Source of the DNA: CAYRQP01 sp964426545
Lineage (GTDB): Bacteria; Fermentibacterota; Fermentibacteria; Fermentibacterales; JCC-6
Direction: 5' to 3'
Length of the DNA: 20,754 nucleotides
Assembly: GCA_964426545.1 (NCBI GenBank)
Contig: CAYRQP010000023.1
Span: forward strand, 1-20,754
Below the pieces are notes generated by a model. The model saw only the letters and a list, made by a program, of their open reading frames with translations, was not told the DNA's origin and ran no database searches. Below, in pieces: positions 1-6,500 of the stretch. The position numbers and the translations under genes are program-made. Each line of letters opens with the position of its first letter. The stretch's first letter is position 1.

Positions 1-16
1 GCGTTAACCCCTAATA

Positions 17-571
17 CTATTGTCTCTTATACTCCGCAATCCCTGATTCAAACAGGTCATTGCCCTTCGTATCGTTGATGACGAAGAGTGGCATGTCCTC
101 CACAACAAGCCGTCTGATTGCTTCGGCGCCGAGGTCTTCATAGGCAATTACCTCTGCTTCTTTGACACAGGATGCTATACCTGCGGCGGCTCCGCCGACT
201 GCTGCAAGATAGACTCCTTTGTTCTTCTCCATTGAGTTCCTTACTTCCATTGATCGGGGTCCTTTGCCTATGGTGGCTTTTAGCCCTACATCGAGTAGAC
301 GCGGAGTGAAGGGATCCATGCGGTAGCTGGTTGTTGGTCCTGCTGAATTCATTATCTGTCCCGGTCGGGCGGGGGCGGGTCCTACAAAGTAGATACATGC
401 ACCCTCTATTTCGAAGGGAAGTTCTTTGCCTTCGTCGAGGAGATTGACCAGTCGTTTATGTGCGGCATCCCTTGCGGTATAAATTATCCCGGAGAGAATA
501 ACCTTATCCCCCGAATCAAGAGTTTCAAGTTCTTTGCTGTTCAGCGGTGTTGTCAGTTTTACTGTCTTCAT
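17..571 (-). CDS. Class I fumarate hydratase, beta (C-terminal) subunit
   Basis: Beta subunit of a two-subunit, oxygen-sensitive 4Fe-4S fumarase that hydrates fumarate to L-malate in the cytoplasm. The 184-residue protein matches the family length. It contains the substrate-binding segment GPTTSYRMD near residues 78-86, a glycine/alanine-rich GGAAAG stretch near 121-126, and the typical ending VINDTKGNDLF. The frame stays open 30 codons further upstream, but the ATG at 571 was chosen because AGGAGGGAGG lies just before it and MKTVKLTTPL is the usual family N-terminus. It starts 14 nt after the alpha-subunit stop and is last in the sucC-sucD-fumarase operon. The closely related L-tartrate dehydratase beta subunit cannot be excluded by sequence alone, but the neighbouring succinyl-CoA synthetase favours fumarase. 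Confidence 0.9.
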   Translation of the reverse strand: MKTVKLTTPLNSKELETLDSGDKVILSGIIYTARDAAHKRLVNLLDEGKELPFEIEGACIYFVGPAPARPGQIMNSAGPTTSYRMDPFTPRLLDVGLKATIGKGPRSMEVRNSMEKNKGVYLAAVGGAAAGIASCVKEAEVIAYEDLGAEAIRRLVVEDMPLFVINDTKGNDLFESGIAEYKRQ

Positions 572-585
572 GGAAATCCTCCCTC

Positions 586-1431
586 CTAAATGGTTATCTC
601 CGCGTGGCGGCTTGCGTGACACTGGATATTTACGGCTACGGGCATCGATGCTATATGACACGGCAGGTGCTTTATGTGAACTGCAAGGGCTGTTGTTCTT
701 CCGCCTAATCCCTGGGGTCCGATACCAAGATTGTTTATGCGCTCGAGAAGTTCATCTTCAACCGCGGCATATTCGGGATCCGGATTGGGTGTTCCAATCG
801 GGCGAAGTGCTGCTTCTTTTGCAAGCAATGCAGCACGTTCGAAAGAACCACCAAGACCCACACCAACAATAATCGGCGGACAAGGATTACCTCCGGAGCG
901 CCTAACCCTGTCGACAACAAAGTCCTTCACTCCCTCTATCCCGTCGGCGGCGACCATCATTTTAACTTCACTCATGTTCTCTGCACCGCCGCCTTTAGGA
1001 GCAACCAGCAATTTTACTTTCTCTCCGGGCACTATTCTTGTGTAGATGACCGCAGGGGTGTTGTCAGTAGTATTCTTTCTGTGAATTACAGGGTCGTCCA
1101 CTATGGATTTTCTCAAGAATCCTTCTGTATATCCCTGTCTTACTCCTTCGTTAACAGAGTCTTCGAGGTCTCCACCCACAAGATGAACATCCTGTCCGAC
1201 TTCAATGAAAATGAAAGCCACTCCGGTATCCTGGCACATCGGCATATTGTTGTCGGCAGCTGTCTTGTGATTATCCAGTACGACCTGAAGGATTTGTTTT
1301 CCCAGTGGAGATTCTTCTATTCTAAGAGCGCTTTCCAAAGCTATCTTCACATCTTCCCCAACATATATGTTGGATTCTATGCACATATCCTTAACTGCAG
1401 AGGTTATCTCTGCTACACTCAGCTCTCTCAA
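586..1431 (-). CDS. Class I fumarate hydratase, alpha (N-terminal) subunit
   Basis: Iron-sulfur subunit of heterodimeric fumarase (281 aa, normal length). Three cysteines fit the 4Fe-4S ligands of class I fumarases by local motif and spacing: C66 (MCQDTG), C184 (GGNPCPP) and C271 (NIQCHASRHAE); C258 is an extra nearby cysteine. The KGGGAENMSE segment near 146-155 is a family hallmark. The start is a TTG at 1431, five bases after AGGAGG. That Shine-Dalgarno is made from the last codons of sucD (Gly-Gly-stop), so translation is probably coupled to sucD. With the beta subunit it forms the fumarate/malate step next to succinyl-CoA synthetase, in either an oxidative or a reductive branch of the TCA cycle. 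L-tartrate dehydratase alpha is the alternative. Confidence 0.92.
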   Translation of the reverse strand: MRELSVAEITSAVKDMCIESNIYVGEDVKIALESALRIEESPLGKQILQVVLDNHKTAADNNMPMCQDTGVAFIFIEVGQDVHLVGGDLEDSVNEGVRQGYTEGFLRKSIVDDPVIHRKNTTDNTPAVIYTRIVPGEKVKLLVAPKGGGAENMSEVKMMVAADGIEGVKDFVVDRVRRSGGNPCPPIIVGVGLGGSFERAALLAKEAALRPIGTPNPDPEYAAVEDELLERINNLGIGPQGLGGRTTALAVHIKHLPCHIASMPVAVNIQCHASRHAEITI

Positions 1432-1432
1432 C

Positions 1433-2302
1433 TTAACCTCCTAATTTATTTCTTATGAGTCCAACAATGTCATCAATGGTCTCTGCAACGGGAATATCTT
1501 TTTCTTCGAGATAGTCTACCTTTACAGTGGCTGTGCTGTCAGCTCCGGATATTATGGCTCCTGCATGTCCCATCTGTTTTCCGGGTGGTGCACTTCTGCC
1601 GACTATATAGCCGACAACCGGTTTACTGAGATTCTTCTTGATGAAATCAGCTGCATCCTGTTCATCATTGCCCCCTATTTCACCCACGATGATCATTGCT
1701 TCTGTCTGCGGATCTTCTTCGAAAAGTTTCAAATAATCGATGTACTTTAACCCTATTACCTGATCTCCGCCCATACCTATAGCAGTGGATTGGCCATAAC
1801 CAGCTACGGTTAACTGATTGACAACTTCATAAGTAAGTGTTCCGCTTCGGGAGATTACCCCTACATTCCCCTGCTTAAATATCTTACCGGGAAGAATACC
1901 GACCAGGGATTTTCCCGGAGAGATTAGTCCGGGACAGTTTGGTCCCACGAAACTCGTTCCAAGTTCTTTTAATTCAGATGCTACTTCGGTCATGTCCAGT
2001 ACCGGTATTCCCTCTGAAATAGCAACTATTAGTTTGATTCCGGCATTTGCACCCGCTCTCATTGCATCCGCTGCAAAGCGTGCAGGGACAAACATGATAC
2101 TGCACTTGGCGCCTGTTTCCTTGACCGCCTCATCGGCTGTATTAAAAACGGGGAATCCTTCAAATACTGTGCCGCCTTTACCCGGATGAACGCCGGCAAC
2201 TATGTTCGTGCCGTATGCAATCATCTGCTGTGCATGAAAGGAACCGTCTCTTCCGAGCCCCTGAACCATAATAGGTGTTTTTTCATCAATCAGGATACTC
2301 AT
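1433..2302 (-). CDS. sucD: Succinyl-CoA synthetase, alpha subunit
   Basis: CoA-binding and phospho-histidine subunit of ADP/GDP-forming succinyl-CoA synthetase (289 aa, normal). The N-terminal Rossmann CoA-binding domain (about 1-125) includes VQGLGRDGSFH and GVHPGKGG. The ligase-CoA domain carries the active-site histidine H246 in GHAGAIISG, at the same number as in the E. coli enzyme. The ATG at 2302 shares one base with the sucC stop (TAATG), indicating translational coupling. The 3' end overlaps the ribosome-binding site of the fumarase alpha gene. The reaction is succinyl-CoA + NDP + Pi to succinate + NTP + CoA, reversible in the cytoplasm. Confidence 0.97.
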   Translation of the reverse strand: MSILIDEKTPIMVQGLGRDGSFHAQQMIAYGTNIVAGVHPGKGGTVFEGFPVFNTADEAVKETGAKCSIMFVPARFAADAMRAGANAGIKLIVAISEGIPVLDMTEVASELKELGTSFVGPNCPGLISPGKSLVGILPGKIFKQGNVGVISRSGTLTYEVVNQLTVAGYGQSTAIGMGGDQVIGLKYIDYLKLFEEDPQTEAMIIVGEIGGNDEQDAADFIKKNLSKPVVGYIVGRSAPPGKQMGHAGAIISGADSTATVKVDYLEEKDIPVAETIDDIVGLIRNKLGG

Positions 2303-3444
2303 TATTCAGCCCCCTTTCCGGCAAGTGCAATGGCTTTCTTTGCGGCTTCTGTCATATTTATCATTGCAGGAATGCCTGCATCGGATAGAATTTTTCTTCC
2401 TTCTTCTTCATTAGTACCTGTAAGCCGTACTACGAGCGGAATTTCAAGGTCTATCTTACCCAGAGCTGTGAGAAGTCCTTTTGCAACATCATCACATCTT
2501 GTGATGCCACCGAAGACATTAATGAATATTGTCTTAACATTTGGATCGGAAACAAGCAGTTTCATAGCTTCTACAACTTTGTCGGGGTTGGAACTTCCGC
2601 CAATATCTAGGAAGTTAGCCGGCGTGCCGCCATAGTGTTTTATGATATCCATTGTTGCCATCGCAAGACCCGCTCCGTTGACCATGCATCCTATTTCACC
2701 GTCGAGTTGTACATAGCTTAGTCCAAACCTTTTTGCCTTCAGTTCTTTTTCTTCAGCCGGGGTGGTTATACGCAGTTCTTCGAGTTCGGGGTGCTTGTAC
2801 AATGCAGCGTCATCGAGAACTATCTTCGCGTCGAGGGCTATGATGGAACCGTCAGCGAGTTCTGCAAGCGGATTTATTTCGGCAAGAGAAGCATCATTGC
2901 TTTTGTAGCAGTCCCAGAGTTTTTGCATGATGGAACCTGCTGCAAGTGCTTTCTTTTTGTCTGCGAACAGTTTGAAGGCTAACTGTTTGGCTTCAAATGC
3001 CCGGAGTCCGCGTTCAGGGTCGATATCCTGAAAGATAATCTTCTCGGGGGTTTCCTTTGCTACCTGTTCTATATCCACTCCTCCGGCGGCTGATGCCATC
3101 ATCACCGGAATTTTCTTTCTTCTGTCGAGTGTGATACCGACATAATATTCCCCCACAATAGATACAGCCGGGTCGATAAGCACCCGCTCGACGACAAGTC
3201 CCTTGATGGTCATGCCGAGAATGGCTTCGGCGTGTTCTTTTGCTTCTGCGGGTGTTTTTGCCAGCTTAACTCCGCCGGCTTTACCTCTTCCGCCTGCCTG
3301 TACCTGTGCTTTTACGACAACGGCTGTTCCAATTGCTACGGCGGCTTCTTCTGCCATTTCAGGGGTTGTGACTGTTTTACCTTCAGGGATTGGAATTCCC
3401 TTTTCCGCAAACAGCTTTTTCGCCTGGAATTCTTCGAGTTTCAC
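2302..3444 (-). CDS. sucC: Succinyl-CoA synthetase, beta subunit
   Basis: ATP-grasp nucleotide-binding subunit of succinyl-CoA synthetase (380 aa, family size about 385). The N-terminus KLEEFQAKKLFAEKGIPIP is typical of the family, as are VVKAQVQAGGRGKAGGVK (nucleotide-binding loop), the metal/nucleotide residues in AEINPLA, and the C-terminal CoA-ligase segment with NGAGLAMATMD and FINVFGGITRCD. The frame is open for 29 further codons upstream, but the GTG at 3444 is preceded by AGGAGG and gives the conserved N-terminus, so it is taken as the start. It is the first gene of the operon sucC-sucD-fumarase alpha-beta. Its promoter should lie in the interval shared with the divergent gltX. Confidence 0.96.
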   Translation of the reverse strand: MKLEEFQAKKLFAEKGIPIPEGKTVTTPEMAEEAAVAIGTAVVVKAQVQAGGRGKAGGVKLAKTPAEAKEHAEAILGMTIKGLVVERVLIDPAVSIVGEYYVGITLDRRKKIPVMMASAAGGVDIEQVAKETPEKIIFQDIDPERGLRAFEAKQLAFKLFADKKKALAAGSIMQKLWDCYKSNDASLAEINPLAELADGSIIALDAKIVLDDAALYKHPELEELRITTPAEEKELKAKRFGLSYVQLDGEIGCMVNGAGLAMATMDIIKHYGGTPANFLDIGGSSNPDKVVEAMKLLVSDPNVKTIFINVFGGITRCDDVAKGLLTALGKIDLEIPLVVRLTGTNEEEGRKILSDAGIPAMINMTEAAKKAIALAGKGAE

Positions 3445-3625
3445 TTTCCTCCTGTTCAGCGAATAGAACTTCGCCCGGTTAATCCAAAATGAACGAATAC
3501 CTGAAAAATAGTACATTGAATAATACAACAATGAGAAAATATGAACAGGGATTATTGGAGTTTTTTGTAACGGTTTCTATGTCTATATTAATGAAATAGT
3601 ATTCTGAACAAATAGAAAGGCAAAA
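3445..3625. promoter_or_regulatory. Divergent promoter interval sucC / gltX
   Basis: AT-rich 181-nt spacer between the divergent sucC operon and gltX. It must hold at least one promoter in each direction. On the plus strand TTGTAA at 3565-3570 and the T/A-rich block at 3584-3593 are weak -35/-10 candidates. On the minus strand I see only loose matches. No clear operator palindrome or riboswitch-like fold is visible. The functional claim rests on gene orientation, not on strong motifs. Confidence 0.4.
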
Positions 3626-5116
3626 ATGTCCAAAAAAGAAGTAAGAACGCGTCTCGCCCCGTCCCCAACGGGAGACCCGCATGTTGGAACTGCATATCAG
3701 GCACTTTTCGGGTATGTGTTTGCCAAAAGCAGAAATGGGAAATTCATACTCAGGATAGAAGACACGGATAAGGAACGCTCGTCTGAAACTTCCGAAAAGG
3801 CTATTCTCGATTCTATAAAGTGGCTGGGACTGCAGTGGGATGAAGGTCCTGATGTTGGTGGGGAATATGGTCCCTACCGGCAGAGTGAACGTCTGGAGAT
3901 ATATCATGAACACCTCGACATCCTTTTAAAGAAAGGACATGCATATCCCTGTTTTTGCACGAAAGAAAGACTTGCAGAGGTTAGAAAAGAGCGACAGAAA
4001 GAAGGGCTGCGCGGATATGACAGACATTGCCGTGATATCCCGCCGGAAGAAGCTACCAAACGCATCGAAGCGGGAGAACCTTTTATAGTAAGGATGAAAG
4101 TTCCAACAGAAGGGACCTGTGTTTTCGAAGATCTTCTCAGGGGAACAATCGAAATAGACTGGGAACACATCGATGACCAGGTGATACTCAAGGCTGATGG
4201 CTTCCCCACATATCATCTTGCGGTAGTAGTAGATGATCACCTTATGAAGATTTCACACATTATTCGCGGCGAAGAATGGATCAATTCTGTTCCTAAACAC
4301 ATTCTCCTATATGAATATTTCGATTGGGAACTGCCCGTTTTCTGCCACATACCCCTTCTTCGAAACAAAGACAAAAGCAAGTTATCAAAGCGGAAAAATC
4401 CCACCTCCGTGGATTACTACAAGAAGATCGGTATTCTTCCCGAAGCTCTTCTGAATTTTCTTGGCATGCTGGGTTGGCATCTCTCTGATGAAAAGGAAAA
4501 ATTCACCCTCGAAGATATGATTCAGAACTTCAAACTTGGTGATATCAATCTTGGCGGACCCGTATTCGATGTCGATAAACTTCACTGGCTGAACGGCAAA
4601 TATATCAGAGAAGATTATACTCCTGAACAGTTTGCACAATTACTTGTAGCATGGGGATTGAATGTCGACAGTTTCTGTGAAATCGCGGATTTGTGTATTG
4701 GAAGAATGACTTCTCTTTCAGACTGGGGAGAGATGACTTCTCACTTTTTCAGCGACAGGGTGCTGTATAACAGCCGGGATGATCTGTTATTTTCCGGTAA
4801 AGACGATACGGAATCAGCAGAATATTTTCAGATGATAATCTGGGAGATGGAGAGGTTAGAATCCTTCAACAGAGAGAACATCAGAGAGATGTTTGAGACA
4901 ATTGCTTCTAAAACTGATTTAAAGTTCAAACACCTATTACTTCCCTGCTATGTTGCCATCAGCGGCGAAAAGGTATCTACTCCCTTGTTCGAATCGATGG
5001 AAATTCTCGGAAGCGACATGAGCCGGATGAGACTAAGGTATGCTATCGAAGAGCTCGGTGGTCTAGGCAAAAAGAAACTAAAGAAGTTAGAGAAAAGGTA
5101 TTCTGCTCTATTCTAA
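3626..5116 (+). CDS. gltX: Glutamate--tRNA ligase
   Basis: Class I aminoacyl-tRNA synthetase that charges tRNA-Glu with glutamate (496 aa, normal). The Rossmann-fold HIGH motif is HVGT at residues 19-22, after LAPSPTGDP. The KMSKS motif is KLSKR at 252-256. A likely zinc-binding insertion is marked by C109-x-C111 and C135 (YDRHCR). The catalytic domain covers about 1-330 and the helical anticodon-binding region follows, ending with the GluRS-like PLFESMEILG and RLRYAIEELGG segments. The ATG at 3626 is preceded by AGAAAGG. The tRNA-Glu gene begins 68 nt downstream, so enzyme and substrate are neighbours. Whether the enzyme discriminates tRNA-Gln (direct charging versus the GatCAB route) cannot be told from this window. 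Confidence 0.97.
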   Translation: MSKKEVRTRLAPSPTGDPHVGTAYQALFGYVFAKSRNGKFILRIEDTDKERSSETSEKAILDSIKWLGLQWDEGPDVGGEYGPYRQSERLEIYHEHLDILLKKGHAYPCFCTKERLAEVRKERQKEGLRGYDRHCRDIPPEEATKRIEAGEPFIVRMKVPTEGTCVFEDLLRGTIEIDWEHIDDQVILKADGFPTYHLAVVVDDHLMKISHIIRGEEWINSVPKHILLYEYFDWELPVFCHIPLLRNKDKSKLSKRKNPTSVDYYKKIGILPEALLNFLGMLGWHLSDEKEKFTLEDMIQNFKLGDINLGGPVFDVDKLHWLNGKYIREDYTPEQFAQLLVAWGLNVDSFCEIADLCIGRMTSLSDWGEMTSHFFSDRVLYNSRDDLLFSGKDDTESAEYFQMIIWEMERLESFNRENIREMFETIASKTDLKFKHLLLPCYVAISGEKVSTPLFESMEILGSDMSRMRLRYAIEELGGLGKKKLKKLEKRYSALF

Positions 5117-5139
5117 TAATATCGGGAATTTTCTTTGAC

Positions 5140-5168
5140 TTGACCGATAACATCTTTCACTAGATATT
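5140..5168 (+). promoter_or_regulatory. Sigma70-like promoter of tRNA-Glu
   Basis: TTGACC at 5140-5145 (5 of 6 to the -35 consensus), a 17-bp spacer, and GATATT at 5163-5168 (4 of 6 to the -10 consensus). This predicts a start near 5175, ten bases before the tRNA. The same transcript would run on into the tRNA-derived repeat array, as no terminator is visible between them. Confidence 0.5.
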
Positions 5169-5184
5169 TGCGACTCAAATAAAT

Positions 5185-5259
5185 GCTCCCATCGTCTAGT
5201 GGTTAGGACGCTGGCCTCTCACGCCGGAAACAGGGGTTCAATCCCCCTTGGGAGCGCCA
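5185..5259 (+). tRNA. tRNA-Glu (anticodon CTC), CCA encoded
   Basis: Complete cloverleaf read directly. Acceptor GCTCCCA (5185-5191) pairs with TGGGAGC (5249-5255), followed by discriminator G and encoded CCA. The anticodon arm is CTGGC / CTCTCAC / GCCGG with CTC as the anticodon (reads GAG). The variable loop is AAAC. The T-arm is AGGGG, TTCAATC, CCCCT. The 3' part, from the variable loop (5228) onward, is the first copy of a repeat that recurs downstream. It sits directly after gltX with its own promoter-like sequence. Confidence 0.96.
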
Positions 5260-5283
5260 CCAATAGTTAGTTACAAGGGGAAG
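5228..5283 (+). repeat. tRNA-derived repeat, copy 1 (within the functional tRNA)
   Basis: It begins at the first base after the anticodon stem (5228) and runs 24 nt past the CCA. The inner inverted pair CCCCTTG (5244-5250) and CAAGGGG (5274-5280) joins the tRNA T-stem strand to the flank. The right boundary is defined by CAAGGGGAAG, which reappears after the gap. Confidence 0.8.
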
Positions 5284-5330
5284 CCCTATCGCCTGTTCTC
5301 AGCAATGCTTACCAATTTCTATTTCGATGA

Positions 5331-5375
5331 AAACAGGGGTTCAATCCCCCTTGGGAGCGCCACCAATAGTTAGTT
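5331..5375 (+). repeat. tRNA-derived repeat, copy 2 (cut by assembly gap)
   Basis: Identical to 5228-5272 at an offset of 103. It lacks the tRNA 5' half, so it cannot fold as a tRNA; only the T-arm hairpin can form. The remaining 11 nt of the unit fall in or beyond the N run. Confidence 0.85.
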
Positions 5376-5475
5376 NNNNNNNNNNNNNNNNNNNNNNNNN
5401 NNNNNNNNNNNNNNNNNNNNNNNNNNNNNNNNNNNNNNNNNNNNNNNNNNNNNNNNNNNNNNNNNNNNNNNNNNN
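5376..5475. other. Assembly gap (100 N)
   Basis: Exactly 100 N, the usual placeholder for a gap of unknown size. It lies inside a repeat unit. The left edge ends TAGTT and the right edge begins CAAGG, whereas copy 1 has TAGTTACAAGG. The true missing sequence could therefore be a single base, or one base plus any number of further units of about 103 nt. Confidence 0.95.
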
Positions 5476-5531
5476 CAAGGGGAAGTTCTGCCCATGTTCT
5501 ACGATACACAAGTCACAAACACCGCTGAGTA

Positions 5532-5560
5532 AAACAGGGGTCAGTCACTTCTCGGAGCGG
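5532..5560 (+). repeat. Degenerate terminal copy of the tRNA-derived repeat
   Basis: Matches the start of the repeat (AAACAGGGG), then diverges through the T-loop region and recovers GGAGCG. The T-stem complement is lost, so the T-arm can no longer form. The downstream flank does not match the repeat. Confidence 0.6.
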
Positions 5561-5569
5561 AATTAAAGT

Positions 5570-5636
5570 AGGGACACCTTAGAGCCTCAAATTAAAGGGG
5601 ACTGTCCCTTTTAATTTTTGGGGTTAAGATGTCCCT
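5570..5636. repeat. REP-like nested palindrome, possible bidirectional terminator
   Basis: An outer inverted pair AGGGACACCTT (5570-5580) and AAGATGTCCCT (5626-5636) flanks an inner near-perfect palindrome, AAATTAAAGGGGAC (5589-5602) and GTCCCTTTTAATTT (5604-5617). A related AATTAAAGTAGGGAC precedes at 5561-5575. T-rich tracts follow the inner stem on both strands. It lies between the rightward tRNA/array transcript and the leftward gene at 5663-6358, where a terminator for both is expected. Repeated GGGAC palindromes like this resemble REP elements mobilised by RAYT transposases; no such transposase is in the window. Confidence 0.55.
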
Positions 5637-5662
5637 CTTTTTTATTACCCTATTTTAGTCCT

Positions 5663-6358
5663 TTAGAAACCTATGTTAATTCCGCCGTAGAACATACCGA
5701 TACCTTCGGCTTCGTTTTCATCGGAACCAAAGGGTTTTGCATATTTGTATTCTGCAAATACACTGAGGGGAACAAGAGGCGGCTTGAACTGCAGCCCGAC
5801 CACTCCGTGAATACCCGGGTGAACATGGTCATATGGATCCATTTCTATAAGACCACCGGTTTCCTCTGATGCAACCTGCATTAATACATCTGCGTCGCTA
5901 AAAATGATGTGTGCACCACCACCTAAACCAATGTATGGTTTCAAAACCGGAAGAGGAATAAAAGGAAGCATGACCTTAACTGTACCACCAAGTTCTAAAT
6001 CGTAAAAAGTAGCGGTATATTCACCTAACAAGTCACCCTCTATGTCACTAGGATTCCAGCCCTGTTCTTCGAGATACCCCACAAGAGAATCGGGTACGAA
6101 GTCCGGCACATTATCTTCCAAGTAGCTCAGAAGATATTGTTCCATAGTTATTTCACTCTCGCTAGAAGCATATCCTGCGCTAAACTCTAATTGGATCATA
6201 TCAACAAAAGAGAAAACAACCTGTCCACCGTAAACAAGACAACCTTCGTCGAGATTGGTTCTGGGGTCATTGCCATTGTAATAGCCTATTCTGCCACCAA
6301 ACCGAACACCCGCCAGGGCAATTCCGCTAATCAGGAATAGTGTAATTACGTATTTCAT
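5663..6358 (-). CDS. Outer-membrane beta-barrel-like protein, unknown function
   Basis: 231-residue protein with a signal peptide (MKYVITLFLISGIALAG, cleavage near 17) followed by alternating glycine/aromatic strands such as RFGGRIGYYNG. The C-terminus GGINIGF ends in phenylalanine after a beta strand, as in BAM-assembled barrels. Strand-like repeats include FSFVDMIQLEFSAGYAS, YDLELGGTVKVML and FAEYKYAKPFG; an acidic, probably extracellular loop lies around 75-105. The ATG at 6358 is preceded by AAAGGAG. I do not recognise a specific family; it resembles small OmpA/OmpW-size barrels. It is transcribed divergently from the C25 protease gene, from a shared AT-rich interval. Confidence 0.7.
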   Translation of the reverse strand: MKYVITLFLISGIALAGVRFGGRIGYYNGNDPRTNLDEGCLVYGGQVVFSFVDMIQLEFSAGYASSESEITMEQYLLSYLEDNVPDFVPDSLVGYLEEQGWNPSDIEGDLLGEYTATFYDLELGGTVKVMLPFIPLPVLKPYIGLGGGAHIIFSDADVLMQVASEETGGLIEMDPYDHVHPGIHGVVGLQFKPPLVPLSVFAEYKYAKPFGSDENEAEGIGMFYGGINIGF

Positions 6359-6500
6359 TGAAACTCCTTTCGTCTCTCTTTGTTAAATACATATAAGTGA
6401 GATATATTATTGTTCTATGCATTAACTATTATAACAAATTCAGAAACTGATATTATTTAAACAGATAGTGAAAAACAATTAACAATGAAATGGAGTGAAC
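6359..6500. promoter_or_regulatory. AT-rich divergent promoter interval
   Basis: 142 nt between two divergent envelope/secreted protein genes, strongly AT-rich, with several TATTAT/TATAAC-like blocks (for example around 6400-6440). I cannot assign -35/-10 pairs with confidence. Orientation alone argues for promoters in both directions. Confidence 0.4.

Larger units (their letters stand above)
5228..5560 (+). repeat. Tandem array of tRNA-Glu 3'-end repeats with differing spacers
   Basis: A repeat of about 56 nt comprises the tRNA variable loop, T-arm, 3' acceptor strand and CCA, then 24 nt of flank ending CAAGGGGAAG. Copy 1 is inside the real tRNA (5228-5283). Copy 2 (5331-5375) is identical over 45 of 45 visible bases before the assembly gap, and the repeat tail CAAGGGGAAG resumes at 5476-5485. 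The last copy (5532-5560) is degenerate, keeping AAACAGGGG and GGAGCG. Spacers are 47 nt (5284-5330) and 46 nt (5486-5531). They differ almost throughout, sharing only TGTTCT in near register. The period is about 102-103 nt. Conserved repeat, similarly sized different spacer and degenerate last copy resemble a CRISPR array in form, but no cas gene is present and the repeat derives from a tRNA. Alternatives are serial site-specific integration scars or a diverged tandem duplication. Confidence 0.8.

Noticed and set aside
1081..1458. Plus-strand frame opposite the fumarase alpha gene
   Set aside because: Antisense to a conserved enzyme; no ribosome-binding site and unlikely composition.
5228..5375. 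attL/attR of an integrative element in tRNA-Glu
   Set aside because: The two identical copies are only 103 nt apart with no room for an integrase gene, and a further degenerate unit follows. Past excision scars remain possible but a present element is not supported.
5228..5560. Classical CRISPR array
   Set aside because: The repeat is tRNA-derived and about 56 nt long, only a few units are visible, and there is no cas gene or AT-rich leader. It is reported as an unclassified tRNA-derived array.
5309..5566. Reading frames on both strands spanning the N run
   Set aside because: They are open only because N codons contain no stops; the flanking sequence is tRNA-derived repeat, not coding.
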